This document shows positions 23,025-32,639 of a stretch of 64,000 bases of DNA, piece by piece; positions within the stretch are counted from its first letter, which is position 1, and every line of letters starts with the position of its first letter. Position numbers and translations under genes: made by a program. The DNA comes from Pseudomonas sp. PDM05 (GTDB lineage Bacteria > Pseudomonadota > Gammaproteobacteria > Pseudomonadales > Pseudomonadaceae): positions 124,001 through 188,000 of the forward strand of contig NZ_JACVAC010000001.1 of NCBI RefSeq assembly GCF_014851685.1. The letters are read 5' to 3'. Under the pieces are notes generated by a model. It was not told where the DNA came from, did no database searches, and saw only the letters and a list, made by a program, of their open reading frames with translations.

Positions 23025-24074
23025 ATGCGACCTCGAAACACTGAAAACAGGGACTTACCGCCGGGAATGGTGCGGAGAAAACGCCCTCGCAAGAACGGTA
23101 AAGTGTGGGTTGGTTATTACTACAGAGACTCAACGGGAAAGGAGATACCGCTTGGGGGAGACTTGAGCAAAGCCCGATTGAAGTGGGCAGAGCTTGAGTC
23201 CAAGGAAAAGCCAGCCGATCTGACGATGATGAAGGGGATCTTTGATCGATACGTCCGCGACGTCATTCCTAAAAAAGGCGAGCGTACCCAGAAGGACAAC
23301 CTAGCCGAGCTAAAACAATTGCGGCCCATGTTCGACGGGGCGCCCATCGACTCAATCACACCAGCCAGTATCGCCGGATACCGCGACGCCCGTACCGCCA
23401 AGGTACGGGCCAATCGGGAAATCGCCCTACTCTCCCACGTGTTCAACATGGCGCGCGAATGGGGCCTGACCGAGCGGGAGAATCCGTGCCAGGGCATCCG
23501 CAAGAACAAGGAAACACCACGTGATTACTACGCCAACGCCGCGGTTTGGGATGCGGTCTACGGGATGGCTGAGCCGGAACTCAAGGAAGCCATGGACCTG
23601 GGCTACCTGACAGGCCAGCGGCCAGCAGACGTGATCGTCATGCGCAGGGACGACGTTGAGGGCGATTACTTCTTGGTCACGCAAGGCAAGACAGGGCTGA
23701 AGCTAAGGATCCTGATGTGCACAGAGGAGGGAGAAAACAGCTTGGGTAGGTTGATTCGGGAAATTACGGAGAGGAATGCCGGTCACCTCTCGAAGTACTT
23801 GCTGATAAACAGGCACGGAAAGCGGATGACGAAGGGAATGCTGCGCTTGCGCTGGGACAAGGCGCGGGAGAAGGCATGTGCCAAAGCAATCGAACAGGGC
23901 GATCCGCTGCTCGCCGCAAAGATTGGCGGTTTTCAGTTTCGCGACATCCGACCTAAAGCAGCATCGGAAATCATCGATATTGGCGATGCAAGCTTGCTTC
24001 TGGGACACAGCAAGCAGGAGATCACGAAGCGGGTTTACAGGAGGATTGGCGCCACTGCCAAACCATCAAAATAG
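23025..24074 (+). CDS. Tyrosine integrase
   Basis: A 349-aa tyrosine recombinase. Residues 1-60 form an arm-binding-like basic part, 65-165 the core-binding helical domain and 175-349 the catalytic domain. The expected catalytic residues are present: Arg199 (TGQRPAD), Arg309 (FRDIRPKAAS, the variant without the first His), His328 (LLGHSK) and Tyr338 (RVYRRIG). It lies 116 nt from the tRNA-Ser 3' end, which is the likely attachment site. It is the last gene of the early operon, so expression follows induction. Confidence 0.95.
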   Translation: MRPRNTENRDLPPGMVRRKRPRKNGKVWVGYYYRDSTGKEIPLGGDLSKARLKWAELESKEKPADLTMMKGIFDRYVRDVIPKKGERTQKDNLAELKQLRPMFDGAPIDSITPASIAGYRDARTAKVRANREIALLSHVFNMAREWGLTERENPCQGIRKNKETPRDYYANAAVWDAVYGMAEPELKEAMDLGYLTGQRPADVIVMRRDDVEGDYFLVTQGKTGLKLRILMCTEEGENSLGRLIREITERNAGHLSKYLLINRHGKRMTKGMLRLRWDKAREKACAKAIEQGDPLLAAKIGGFQFRDIRPKAASEIIDIGDASLLLGHSKQEITKRVYRRIGATAKPSK

Positions 24075-24076
24075 GC

Positions 24077-24115
24077 AAAGTTTCGGAACGCCTACCCAAA
24101 AGTTTCGGAACGCCT
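24077..24115. repeat. Two 17-bp direct repeats beside the integrase, likely arm-type sites
   Basis: AAAGTTTCGGAACGCCT occurs at 24077..24093 and again at 24099..24115, spaced 22 bp apart (about two helical turns). The location between integrase and tRNA fits integrase arm-binding sites in the prophage end. Confidence 0.65.
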
Positions 24116-24154
24116 CTGAAAAACCGTCGCGCTCCACCCAAACCCCAAAAACAC

Positions 24155-24179
24155 AAAAGCCCCGCATTGCGGGGCTTTT
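24155..24179. terminator. Bidirectional terminator between integrase and tRNA-Ser
   Basis: AAAAGCCCCGC-ATT-GCGGGGCTTTT, an 11-bp stem with T-runs on both strands. It can end the integrase transcript from the left and the tRNA-Ser transcript from the right. Confidence 0.85.
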
Positions 24180-24189
24180 GTCTGAATCT

Positions 24190-24280
24190 TGGCGGGAAAC
24201 CAGGGATTCGAACCCTGGGAACGCTATTAACGTTCGCCGGTTTTCAAGACCGGTGCATTCAACCACTCTGCCAATTTCCC
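24190..24280 (-). tRNA. tRNA-Ser (anticodon TGA), prophage insertion site
   Basis: The minus strand reads GGGAAATTGGCAGAGTGG through to GGTTTCCCGCCA. Acceptor stem GGGAAAT/GTTTCCC, anticodon loop CTTGAAA with TGA, the long variable arm GAACG-TTAATA-GCGTTC typical of tRNA-Ser, the T-loop GGTTCGAATCC and encoded CCA are all present. Its 3' end faces the integrase, so the prophage supplies or restores the 3' part. The integration core is likely within this 3' end, but the other att copy is outside the window. Confidence 0.95.
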
Positions 24281-24384
24281 TTTTGCATCACAGGATTAGA
24301 ATAGACCATCCCGTCTCAGCGGGCGCCATAATACCCGAATGAAACACACTGTCAAACTCTCGCCATCGCTTGTTACAGAGCGTC

Positions 24385-24393
24385 TGTTATGAT
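24385..24393 (+). promoter_or_regulatory. Extended -10 promoter of the Bax-inhibitor-like gene
   Basis: TGT-TATGAT, an extended -10 motif 40 nt upstream of the ATG. No good -35 is seen. Confidence 0.4.
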
Positions 24394-24432
24394 CTTTGCG
24401 ACTGAACGTTTCAAAACTCAAGGAGTGTCGCC

Positions 24433-25104
24433 ATGCGCGAACAGAATTACGCAGTGAATGGCAACGCGCAGGCTGAGCAGCTTGAAGTCAGCCGCGTATT
24501 GCGCAACACGTACGGCTTGCTCGCCCTTACCCTCGCATTCAGCGGCGTGATGGCGTTCGTGGCGCAGCAGATGCGTGTTGGTTATCCGAACATTTTTGTC
24601 GTGCTGATCGGCTTCTACGGTCTGTTTTTCCTGACCAACAAACTGCGCGATTCGGCCTGGGGCCTGGTGTCGGCGTTTGCCTTGACCGGTTTCATGGGCT
24701 TTATCCTCGGCCCGATCCTTAACCGCTACCTCGGCATGGCCGGCGGTGCGCAAGTGGTCAGTTCGGCGTTTGCCATGACCGCACTGGTGTTTGGTGGCCT
24801 GTCGGCCTACGTGCTGGTCACCCGTAAGGACATGAGTTTCCTGGGCGGTTTCATCACCGCAGGCTTCTTCGTGCTGCTGGCGGCTGTGGTAGCCGGCATG
24901 TTCTTCCAGATCAGCGGCCTGCAGTTGGCGATCAGCGCGGGTTTTGTGCTGTTCTCCTCGGTGTGCATCCTGTTCCAGACCAGTGCGATCATCCACGGCG
25001 GTGAGCGTAACTACATCATGGCGACCATCAGCCTGTATGTGTCGATCTACAACCTGTTTATCAGCCTGTTGCAGATCTTCGGCATCATGAGCCGCGACGA
25101 CTGA
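24433..25104 (+). CDS. Bax inhibitor-1 / YccA family membrane protein
   Basis: A 223-aa integral membrane protein with seven hydrophobic segments after an N-terminal soluble stretch (residues 1-22). Family motifs include VLRNTYGLLALTLAFSGVMA and the late segment SIYNLFISLLQIFGI. YccA-type proteins interact with FtsH in E. coli and modulate degradation of membrane proteins. In P. aeruginosa the same gene lies beside the tus genes. A GGAG ribosome binding site precedes the ATG. Confidence 0.9.
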   Translation: MREQNYAVNGNAQAEQLEVSRVLRNTYGLLALTLAFSGVMAFVAQQMRVGYPNIFVVLIGFYGLFFLTNKLRDSAWGLVSAFALTGFMGFILGPILNRYLGMAGGAQVVSSAFAMTALVFGGLSAYVLVTRKDMSFLGGFITAGFFVLLAAVVAGMFFQISGLQLAISAGFVLFSSVCILFQTSAIIHGGERNYIMATISLYVSIYNLFISLLQIFGIMSRDD

Positions 25105-25120
25105 TTTCAGCCGACACAAA

Positions 25121-25152
25121 AAAAGCCCCGTATCGAAAGATGCGGGGCTTTC
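25121..25152. terminator. Bidirectional terminator between Bax-like gene and murB
   Basis: AAGCCCCGTAT-CGAAAG-ATGCGGGGCTT with A and T runs; 11-bp stem with one wobble pair. It ends the two convergent transcripts. Confidence 0.88.
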
Positions 25153-25166
25153 TTGTTTTCAAGGGA

Positions 25167-26186
25167 TCAGTACTGGTTGGGTTCCATCTCCAGGTCCACC
25201 TTGAAGCGTTCGGCAATGTCGCGCTGGATACGTAGCGCCAGGTCTGCAATATCGTGCCCGGTGGCGGCACCATAGTTGACCAGCACCAGCGCCTGCAGCT
25301 TGTGCACGCCCGCATCGCCATCCCGAAAGCCCTTCCAGCCAGCCTTGTCGATCAGCCAACCGGCAGCGAGTTTCATCTGCCCATCTGCCTGCGGGTAGGC
25401 CACAAGATCGGGGTATAAGGCTTGCAGTTCAGCCGCAAGGGCTTGGGAGACCAACGGGTTCTTGAAGAAGCTGCCAGCATTGCCGAGCTCTGCCGGGTCT
25501 GGCAGTTTTTCGCGGCGGATGCTGCAAATGGCGCGGCTCACATCGCTCGGTGTCGCCTCGGTGATCCCCTGCCCGGCCAGGCGCTGCTGCACCGGGCCGT
25601 AGTCGAGTTTCAGGTGGCTGACGCGGCTCAGGGCGAAACGCACGCGCAGGATCAGCCAGCGCCCGATTTCGTGTTTGAACAGGCTGTCACGATAGGCGAA
25701 GTTGCATTCCTCCAGGCTGAAATCCCGCAGCTCGCCGGTTTGGCGATCCAGGGCGGTCAGGCCGGCGAATACGTCTTTGATTTCTACGCCATAGGCGCCG
25801 ATATTCTGCATCGGCGCGGCACCGACGGTGCCGGGGATCAGGCTGAGGTTTTCCAGGCCACAAAAGCCTTGCTCCAGGGTCCAGAGCACAAAGGGGTGCC
25901 AGGCCTCGCCTGCTTCGGCTTCAACGATCACCTGCTGACCATCGTCCTGCAACACCCGAATACCTTGGGTGGCCATGCGCAACACCAATGCCGGTAGGTC
26001 CTGGGTCAGCAGCAAATTGCTGCCGCCGCCAATCACCAGCAGTGGCAGCGCCTGTGCGGCGGCGTAGGCCAGGGCCTCACGAACATCGGCGTCACTGCGG
26101 GCTTCGGCGAACAGTCGCGCGCGCACGTCGATGCCAAAGCTGTTGAAGGGCTTGAGCGATACCTGCGCAAGCACGTGCAAGGTCAT
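25167..26186 (-). CDS. murB: UDP-N-acetylenolpyruvoylglucosamine reductase MurB
   Basis: A 339-aa flavoenzyme that reduces UDP-GlcNAc-enolpyruvate to UDP-MurNAc in peptidoglycan synthesis. It shows NSFGIDVRARLFAEA at the N-terminus, the FAD-binding LLVIGGGSNLLLT, the substrate/FAD segment GLENLSLIPGTVGAAPMQNI with GAYGVEI, and NAGSFFKNP with the catalytic Ser. The length fits type I MurB. It is last in the kdsB operon and overlaps the phosphatase stop by ATGA. Confidence 0.97.
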   Translation of the reverse strand: MTLHVLAQVSLKPFNSFGIDVRARLFAEARSDADVREALAYAAAQALPLLVIGGGSNLLLTQDLPALVLRMATQGIRVLQDDGQQVIVEAEAGEAWHPFVLWTLEQGFCGLENLSLIPGTVGAAPMQNIGAYGVEIKDVFAGLTALDRQTGELRDFSLEECNFAYRDSLFKHEIGRWLILRVRFALSRVSHLKLDYGPVQQRLAGQGITEATPSDVSRAICSIRREKLPDPAELGNAGSFFKNPLVSQALAAELQALYPDLVAYPQADGQMKLAAGWLIDKAGWKGFRDGDAGVHKLQALVLVNYGAATGHDIADLALRIQRDIAERFKVDLEMEPNQY

Positions 26187-26647
26187 AACCGCCCCTTAAT
26201 TTCGATCACCAATAGGTCACAGGCTTGCTCGATCAGGTCAAGGACCCGCTCAAAGCCTTGTTCGCCTTCGTAGTATGGGTCTGGCACCTCGTCGACCTCA
26301 GCGCCATAGCGGCGCAGGAACAAGTCCAGCTCTGCCTTGCCCTGCCCCGGCTGCAGCGCCTTGAGGTTGCGCAGGTTGCTGTGATCCATGGCCAGGATCA
26401 GGTCGTAGCGCGCGAAGTCGGCTCGACCGACCTGCTGCGCACGCTGCGCCGAAAGGTCGTAGCCGCGCGCCAGCGCCGCACGCTGGCTGCGCTGGTCCGG
26501 CGGGTTGCCGACATGCCAGTCACCAGTGCCGGCGGACGCGACTTCAACCTGCCCGGCCAGCCCCGCATCGCGCAACTTCTGGCGCAACACGCCCTCGGCC
26601 GTTGGCGAGCGGCAGATGTTGCCCAGGCAGACGAACAGGACTTCCAT
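26183..26647 (-). CDS. Low molecular weight protein-tyrosine phosphatase
   Basis: A 154-aa phosphatase. The P-loop CLGNICRSPTAEG (Cys about 7, Arg about 13) is at the N-terminus and the general acid lies in the PDPYYEG motif near residue 122. These enzymes dephosphorylate tyrosine kinases or related substrates in the cytoplasm; in this conserved neighbourhood between kdsB and murB the substrate is not known. It starts where kdsB stops. Confidence 0.93.
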   Translation of the reverse strand: MEVLFVCLGNICRSPTAEGVLRQKLRDAGLAGQVEVASAGTGDWHVGNPPDQRSQRAALARGYDLSAQRAQQVGRADFARYDLILAMDHSNLRNLKALQPGQGKAELDLFLRRYGAEVDEVPDPYYEGEQGFERVLDLIEQACDLLVIEIKGRL

Positions 26648-27411
26648 CAGGCCCCCAACAGGCGACGGACGCGCTCAAGGTCTTCCGGCGTGTCAACACC
26701 GGCGGGCGGCGCTTCCAGGGCGTCGCCGACGTGGATGCGCACGCCATGCCACAAGGCACGCAGTTGTTCCAGGGATTCGGTGTTTTCCAGCCAGCAGGGG
26801 CCCCAGCTGACGAAGTCATGCAGGAATCCGGCGCGGTAGGCGTAGATGCCGATGTGGCGGCGATACGGCACACCCTCCGGCAACGCGTCAGGATGCTTGG
26901 CGAAGGCGTCGCGCGCCCAAGGCAAGGTCGAGCGGCTGAAGGTTAGTGCCAGGCCGTTGATGTCGCTGACCACTTTCACCACGTTCGGGTTGAACAGCGT
27001 AGCGATGTCTTCAATCGGCTCAGCCAGCGTCGCCATGCGTGCTTCGCCGTGGGCAGCGAGGTTGGCAGCCACCTGGTCGATGACGCTTGGCGGGATCAGC
27101 GGCTCGTCGCCTTGTACGTTGACCACGATGGCATCGGGCGCCAGGCCCAGCTGCGTGGCCACTTCGGCCAAACGGTCGGTGCCGGAGTTGTGGTCTTCGC
27201 GGGTCAGCACTGCTTCGGCGCCGAAGCCTTGGCAGGCTTCGATGATGCGTGGGTCGTCGGTGGCCACCACCACCCGCTCCGCGCTGCTCTTGCAGGCCTG
27301 CTCCCACACCAGCTGGATCATCGGCTTGTTGCCGATCAGTTGCAGCGGTTTGCCCGGCAAGCGGGTCGAGGCAAAGCGCGAAGGAATGACAACGGTAAAG
27401 GCGGTGGTCAT
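26647..27411 (-). CDS. kdsB: 3-deoxy-manno-octulosonate cytidylyltransferase KdsB
   Basis: A 254-aa enzyme that activates Kdo with CTP for lipopolysaccharide inner-core synthesis. It has the N-terminal nucleotide-binding segment [17 protein letters not shown], the VVATDDPRI motif, [18 protein letters not shown] and [13 protein letters not shown]. The C-terminus has [14 protein letters not shown]. It overlaps the Trm112 gene by ATGA and sits in an operon with lpxK. Confidence 0.97.
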   Translation of the reverse strand: MTTAFTVVIPSRFASTRLPGKPLQLIGNKPMIQLVWEQACKSSAERVVVATDDPRIIEACQGFGAEAVLTREDHNSGTDRLAEVATQLGLAPDAIVVNVQGDEPLIPPSVIDQVAANLAAHGEARMATLAEPIEDIATLFNPNVVKVVSDINGLALTFSRSTLPWARDAFAKHPDALPEGVPYRRHIGIYAYRAGFLHDFVSWGPCWLENTESLEQLRALWHGVRIHVGDALEAPPAGVDTPEDLERVRRLLGA

Positions 27412-27593
27412 TTATCCAGGCGCTCATCGGAGGTCAGGGTACGGGCTTCGCTTTCCAGCATGACCGGAATGCCATCACGGATCGGGAAAGCCAGGCCGGC
27501 GCCTTTGCTGATCAGCTCGGTTTTGTCGGCGCTGAGCTTGAGCGGGCCTTTGCAGATAGGGCAAGCGAGGATGTCGAGCAGTTTGGTGTCCAT
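27408..27593 (-). CDS. Trm112 family zinc-ribbon-like protein (YcaR-like)
   Basis: A 61-aa protein with CPICKGPL near residue 11 and the conserved [18 protein letters not shown] segment. Bacterial members lie between lpxK and kdsB in many proteobacteria; eukaryotic Trm112 activates methyltransferases, but the bacterial role is not settled. Only one CxxC pair is present. Confidence 0.9.
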   Translation of the reverse strand: MDTKLLDILACPICKGPLKLSADKTELISKGAGLAFPIRDGIPVMLESEARTLTSDERLDK

Positions 27594-27617
27594 GAGTGTT
27601 TCCTGGAAAGAAGCGTT

Positions 27618-28628
27618 TTAAGGCAAGAGACGGGCGGGCAACAGTCGCATCAGTTGCGTGTCGAACCAGGCGACGAACGCCGGCGACGGCACCGCATCCA
27701 CCGCAAGATACCACCAGTCGGGCCGGGCAAAGGCGCGGCACTTGACCGCGTCCTTCTCGGTCATGACCAGCGGCAATGATGGCGTGAAATTCAAGACCTC
27801 TGCGCTGTAGGGCGCATGGTCGGCAAAAGCATGGGGGATCGGCTGCCAGTGTAGCGATTCAAGCGTGTTGAAGAAACGTTGCGGGTTGCCGATGCCGGCA
27901 ACCGCGTGAACCTGCTGGCCAGACGAAAAATACTCGACCGATTGACGCTCACCGGTCTTCAAGTTGATCAACGCCGTGGGCTGTAGACGGAAGGCAAAGC
28001 CATCTTCGCGATCAGCGGCGGCGCCGTTATAGAGCAGCGCATCCACGCTCTCAAGACGCTCAACTGGCTCGCGCAACGGCCCGGCAGGCAGGCAGCGGCG
28101 GTTGCCAAGGCCGCGCGCGGCGTCGATCAGCACCAGTTCCAGGTCGCGGGCCAGGCGATAGTGTTGCAGGCCGTCATCGGACAGGATCAAGTCCAGGGTT
28201 TCACTGGCCAGCAGCGCCTTGACTGCACGGCTGCGGTCGGGATCGATCATCAGCGGCACGCCACAACGCTGCACGATCAGCAGTGGCTCATCGCCAGCCA
28301 CTGCACCACTGTGGCTGGCCTCGACCCGCCACGGCAACTGCGGCGGCTTGGCGCCATAACCCCGGCTGACCACCCCCACACGCAACCCGCTGCGACGGCA
28401 GTGCTCGATCAACCACAGGATCAACGGCGTCTTGCCGGTGCCGCCCACCGTGATATTGCCGACCACCACCACCGGCACCGGCGATTGATAGATCTCGCCC
28501 TCGCCCGCCAGGAAGCGTGCGCGCTTGCCCTGCACGACGCGGCGATACAGCGACTCCAGCGGGCGCAACAGCGACAGCGCCGGGTGCCCTTCATACCAGG
28601 CCTTGAGTAAACGATCGGACATGGCCAT
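27618..28628 (-). CDS. lpxK: Tetraacyldisaccharide 4'-kinase LpxK
   Basis: A 336-aa inner-membrane-associated kinase that phosphorylates the lipid A disaccharide. Features are the N-terminal hydrophobic helix region, the P-loop [18 protein letters not shown] (about 57-74), RGYGAKPP and the [20 protein letters not shown] motif. The ATG at 28628 overlaps the ExbD stop, and the operon order exbB-exbD-lpxK-trm112-kdsB is shared with P. aeruginosa. Confidence 0.97.
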   Translation of the reverse strand: MAMSDRLLKAWYEGHPALSLLRPLESLYRRVVQGKRARFLAGEGEIYQSPVPVVVVGNITVGGTGKTPLILWLIEHCRRSGLRVGVVSRGYGAKPPQLPWRVEASHSGAVAGDEPLLIVQRCGVPLMIDPDRSRAVKALLASETLDLILSDDGLQHYRLARDLELVLIDAARGLGNRRCLPAGPLREPVERLESVDALLYNGAAADREDGFAFRLQPTALINLKTGERQSVEYFSSGQQVHAVAGIGNPQRFFNTLESLHWQPIPHAFADHAPYSAEVLNFTPSLPLVMTEKDAVKCRAFARPDWWYLAVDAVPSPAFVAWFDTQLMRLLPARLLP

Positions 28629-29056
28629 CAGGGTTGGCTCGCCGCCTCGACGGTACTCATGCGCAGATGGCTGAAACCGAGCTTGCCAGCAGCGTCCATC
28701 GCCGTGATCACCGCCTGATGCTGGGTCTTGCCATCGGCACTGATCGACAGCGGCATCTTGGTATCGCCGCCGGATTCTCGCTGCAAGGCATCCATTAGGC
28801 TGGCCAGGTCGTTTTTCTCCAGCACCTGGTTATTCACCGAAAACACCCCCTCGGCACTGATGGCGATGTCCAGTTGCTTGACCTGCTGGTCTTCTGCCGG
28901 CGAGCCGCTGACCGCTTCGGGCAAGTCGACGCGCAGCTCGGTCTGCCTGGTGAAGGTGGTGGTGACTACAAAAAACAGCAGCAGGATAAACACTACGTCG
29001 ATCAACGACGCGAGGTTGATGTCGACGTTTTCCCGTTGCTTGCGGCGAAATTTCAC
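28628..29056 (-). CDS. exbD: ExbD/TolR family biopolymer transport protein
   Basis: A 142-aa protein with one N-terminal membrane helix ([20 protein letters not shown], residues 15-34). The Asp in LIDVVF is the conserved protonatable residue of the ExbB-ExbD proton channel. The periplasmic part follows. The pair with the upstream ExbB is not linked to a tonB gene here and is placed in a lipid A operon, so its partner is uncertain. Confidence 0.92.
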   Translation of the reverse strand: MKFRRKQRENVDINLASLIDVVFILLLFFVVTTTFTRQTELRVDLPEAVSGSPAEDQQVKQLDIAISAEGVFSVNNQVLEKNDLASLMDALQRESGGDTKMPLSISADGKTQHQAVITAMDAAGKLGFSHLRMSTVEAASQP

Positions 29057-29688
29057 GCTCGACCCTCGACCAGATCCACATCACGGTCGCCCTGTACCAC
29101 TTCCACCAGCTTGATCGCCTCCTGCTCCATGCCCACCACCAATTCATCGATGCGCCGTTGCAGGAAACGGTGGAAGAACACCGAAGGAATCCCGACCATC
29201 AGGCCGGCGGCCGTGGTTATCAGTGCCTTGGAAATACCACCGGCCAGTACGGCAGCGTTGGTGGTCATGCCCGAGCCCATGAACGAACTGAAGATGTCGA
29301 TCATGCCCAGCACGGTGCCCAGCAAACCGAGCAACGGGGCCATGGCGGCAATGGTGCCGAGGGCATTGATATAGCGCTCCAGCTCATGAATGACCCGGGC
29401 GGCGGCCTCCTCGATGCACTCCTTCATGATCTCGCGACCATGCTTGGAATTGGCCAGGCCGGCGGCGAGGATTTCACCTAGAGGTGAGTTGGCGCGCAGT
29501 TCCTTGAGTTTTTCCTTGTCGAGCTGCTTGTTCTTGATCCAGCCCCACACCTGCCCCAGCAGATGTTCGGGGGTGACGCGACTGGCGCGCAGGGTCCACA
29601 GGCGTTCGGCGACGATGCCGAGTGCGGCGATGGAGCTCATGATGATCGGCAACATCATCCAACCACCGGATTTGACCAATTCCCACAC
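29053..29688 (-). CDS. exbB: MotA/TolQ/ExbB family proton channel protein
   Basis: A 211-aa membrane protein with three membrane segments: about 7-25 (GWMMLPIIMSSIAALGIVAE), about 105-130 and about 150-172. The motif APLLGLLGTVLGMI is characteristic. I chose the GTG at 29688 because GAGGGGA lies eight bases upstream and homologues begin WELVKSGGWMM; the open frame continues ten codons further. It overlaps exbD by ATGA. Confidence 0.92.
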   Translation of the reverse strand: MWELVKSGGWMMLPIIMSSIAALGIVAERLWTLRASRVTPEHLLGQVWGWIKNKQLDKEKLKELRANSPLGEILAAGLANSKHGREIMKECIEEAAARVIHELERYINALGTIAAMAPLLGLLGTVLGMIDIFSSFMGSGMTTNAAVLAGGISKALITTAAGLMVGIPSVFFHRFLQRRIDELVVGMEQEAIKLVEVVQGDRDVDLVEGRA

Positions 29689-29735
29689 AGTGAATGTCCC
29701 CTCGAAAAAGTGCGCCACTTTACCATATCGGTTCG

Positions 29736-31988
29736 TCAGCGGGGTTCGCCGACCTCAGGCTCAAAGGGTAATGCATCACGCCAGAAACGACGTTGACTGC
29801 GCGCAACAATCGGCGGTGCGAAGGCGCCCAGTCGCAGACGCACGGCCCCTTGCTCGGCGCTGTCGTAGATCCGGCTACCCAGCGCCTGGTAGCGCTCCAG
29901 CACTTGCGGATGAGGATGGCCAAACGCATTGCCACGGCCGCGGGAGATCAACACCGAGCGGGGCGAAAGCCTTTGTACAAAGGGCCAGGACGAAGAACTG
30001 CGACTGCCATGGTGGGGTGCCTGCAGCCAGTCGGTCGCCACCGCCAGGGGCGACTCAAGCAAGGCCCGCTCGGCGGCGCGGTCAATATCGCCGGTCAGCA
30101 ACAGGCGCTCGCCATTGGCCTGGACCTGCAACACACAGGACTTCGCGTTGCCTTCAACCGCGTCCGACCATTGCCACAACTCAAACACCACGCCGTCCCA
30201 CTCCCAACGCTCGCCGCTCACACATGGCTGGGTCCCGAGAAATGTCGGCAACCTTTCGGTCTCGCCGCCCACTACCCGGCGGATGGCCAACCCACGGGCA
30301 ACCGCGGCGGCCCCACCGGCGTGGTCGACGTCGGCATGGCTCAGCAGCAGCATGTCCAACCGCCCTACCCCGAGCTTTTTCAACGCTGGCAACACCACGC
30401 TGGCGCCCAGATCGGACGCTCCCGAACGCGGCCCCGCATCGTAAAGCAGGGTGTGCCGACGGGTGCGCAGGATCAATGCCTGACCCTGCCCGACATCCAA
30501 CTGCAGCACCTCGACCTGCCCATGGGGCACTGATTCCCTGGGTGGAAACACCGCCAGCAACAGCAACGGCCAGCCCAGCAGCCGCAACGGCACGCCCTTG
30601 GGCAACAGCAACAACACCGCGCCCGACAGACTGATCAGCCAGCAGCCCAGCGGCACCTCGGCCGGAGTCCAGGCCGGCAGTTGTTCCGCCAGCAACGCGA
30701 GGCCGCGAAACAGTCCGTCCAACGCAGCACCGGCCAGCCACAATAGATGCTCGCCCACCCATGGCAGCGGCAAGAGCGCAGTCCCGAGCAGCGCCAACGG
30801 CAACACCACCAGGCTGATCCAGGGCACCGCGAACAGGTTGGCCAACGGCGCGCTCAGGCTGATCGGCAGCCCCAGCGCCAGCAATACCGGAAACAAACCG
30901 AGTGCAATCAGCCACTGCGCGCGGGTCCACGCCTGCCACACACTCCAAGCGCCCAAGCGCCCGCTGAACGCCAGCACCAACACGGCAACGGCCGCGAACG
31001 ACAACCAGAATCCAGGCTGCAAACTGGCCAACGGCTCCAGCACCAATACCCCATTGAGCGCGAGCAGCAGCGGCCACCAGGCACCCAGATGGCGAAACCG
31101 CAAGCGCCACAGCAGCACCAGCCCGACCATCACGCAGGCACGCTGCACGGGCACACCGAACCCTGCCAGCAAGCCATAGCCCAGCGCAGCGGCAAACGCC
31201 AAGCCACACGCCCACGGCAGCCAAGGCAGGGCCCGCGGCCAATAGCCGTAGCGCGCCAACCCGGCGACCAGCGCGTAGATCAACCCCGAGAGCAAACCAA
31301 TGTGTTGGCCGGAAATCACCAGCAGGTGCACCGTGCCGGTGGCTTGCAACACCTGCCAATCCTGGGGCGCCAGTGCCGAACCGTCCCCCAGCACCAACGC
31401 CGCCAACCCGGCCTCGCGCCCCTGGGCATCCACGCTCAACAGGCGTTGGCGCACGCTGTCGCGCCAGGCGTTACGCGCAGGCGACAGGCGCATGCCATCC
31501 TTTACCGAGCCTGTGGCGCCTATACGATGGGCAAGCAACCAGGCCTCGCGGTCAAAGCCATGAAAATTAAGCAACCCCGCCGGCCGCTTGAGCGTGACCG
31601 CCACGCGCCAGCGTTCACCGCTGTGCACCGCCGGCCCAGCGTGCCAGGACACTTGGATACGCTTGGGCAACCGGGCATTGCGCGAGCGACTGTCGGCCAG
31701 CTCGAACCGTACACCGCTGCCAGTCTGCTGCGGCAACCCGACGACACGCCCTTCCAGCCAGCGTGTCTGCCCATCCAGTGCTGGCCTAAGGCGATCATCC
31801 AGCGCCCACTGCGCACTCAGGCACGCCCAACTCAAGCCGAATAGAAAGAACGCCAGGCAATAGGTGCGAAATGGCAACAACATCAACGCCACCACTGGCA
31901 TGGCCAGCAGCAGGCCGACCGGCGGCAACACCGGTAAAAAGCGCAGGGTCAACAACCCCAGTGCAAACGCGAACATCCCTGCTCTCAT
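29736..31988 (-). CDS. comEC: ComEC/Rec2 family DNA uptake channel
   Basis: A 750-aa inner-membrane protein. The N-terminal part has a DUF4131-like soluble domain, the centre carries many membrane segments with the ComEC motif GTVHLLVISGQHIGLLSG, and the C-terminal 240 residues are a metallo-beta-lactamase fold (LLLSHADVDHAGGAAAVA and LQAPHHGSRSSSSW). ComEC passes single-stranded DNA into the cytoplasm in competent bacteria. It is transcribed in the same direction as exbB, with a 47-nt gap. Confidence 0.94.
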   Translation of the reverse strand: MRAGMFAFALGLLTLRFLPVLPPVGLLLAMPVVALMLLPFRTYCLAFFLFGLSWACLSAQWALDDRLRPALDGQTRWLEGRVVGLPQQTGSGVRFELADSRSRNARLPKRIQVSWHAGPAVHSGERWRVAVTLKRPAGLLNFHGFDREAWLLAHRIGATGSVKDGMRLSPARNAWRDSVRQRLLSVDAQGREAGLAALVLGDGSALAPQDWQVLQATGTVHLLVISGQHIGLLSGLIYALVAGLARYGYWPRALPWLPWACGLAFAAALGYGLLAGFGVPVQRACVMVGLVLLWRLRFRHLGAWWPLLLALNGVLVLEPLASLQPGFWLSFAAVAVLVLAFSGRLGAWSVWQAWTRAQWLIALGLFPVLLALGLPISLSAPLANLFAVPWISLVVLPLALLGTALLPLPWVGEHLLWLAGAALDGLFRGLALLAEQLPAWTPAEVPLGCWLISLSGAVLLLLPKGVPLRLLGWPLLLLAVFPPRESVPHGQVEVLQLDVGQGQALILRTRRHTLLYDAGPRSGASDLGASVVLPALKKLGVGRLDMLLLSHADVDHAGGAAAVARGLAIRRVVGGETERLPTFLGTQPCVSGERWEWDGVVFELWQWSDAVEGNAKSCVLQVQANGERLLLTGDIDRAAERALLESPLAVATDWLQAPHHGSRSSSSWPFVQRLSPRSVLISRGRGNAFGHPHPQVLERYQALGSRIYDSAEQGAVRLRLGAFAPPIVARSQRRFWRDALPFEPEVGEPR

Positions 31989-32123
31989 GGATCATCCCTT
32001 TCAAGTGATCCATTCAGTCTTAGCCGAGCGCCCGGTACTGCCTTTGATGTTTTGTCACAAAGTCTGAATTTTCTGTTTATAGAATGTGGGCATACTTGCC
32101 CCTCGATCTGATCTGGAAGCCTT

Positions 32124-32639
32124 ATGCCTCGGCGCTTATTCAAACGGTACATGCCCGACCCCAGCAGTATCAGGGAACACAAGTCCTTACGATTCCTCGG
32201 CACGTTGCTGCATGACCCCAACCTCTGGCATCTCAACCGGCACTCGGTGGCACGGGCCATGGCCGTGGGTTTATTCGCGGCGTTTATCCCGATTCCGTTG
32301 CAGATGTTGTTGGCGGCGGTCCTGTCGATCACGGTACGCGGCAACATGCCCATCGCCGTCAGCCTGGTGTGGCTGACCAACCCGATCACCATGCCGGTGG
32401 TGTTCTTCTGCACCTATTTGACCGGCGCCTGGCTGATGAATGTGCCGCCACGCAGCCTGCCCGATGACCTGACCTGGGAGTGGATCAGCGGCCAGCTGAG
32501 CACCCTGTGGCAGCCGTTCCTGCTGGGTTCAGTGGTGTTGGGGTTGGTGTTGGGCGCGCTGGCCTATTGCCTGACCATGGGCTACTGGCGCTGGTGGGTG
32601 GCCCACCAATGGAAGAAGCGCAGACTACGTCGCGCTTGA
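32124..32639 (+). CDS. DUF2062 membrane protein
   Basis: A 171-aa protein with three or four membrane segments (AVGLFAAFIPIPLQMLLAAV about 49-68, then about 80-100 and about 135-155) and the DUF2062 segment NPITMPVVFFCTYLTGAWL. Its role is unknown; in Pseudomonas it lies beside comEC. A TATAGA sequence 50 nt upstream may be part of its promoter. Its 3' end overlaps the histidine kinase gene by 15 nt (convergent). Confidence 0.88.
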   Translation: MPRRLFKRYMPDPSSIREHKSLRFLGTLLHDPNLWHLNRHSVARAMAVGLFAAFIPIPLQMLLAAVLSITVRGNMPIAVSLVWLTNPITMPVVFFCTYLTGAWLMNVPPRSLPDDLTWEWISGQLSTLWQPFLLGSVVLGLVLGALAYCLTMGYWRWWVAHQWKKRRLRRA

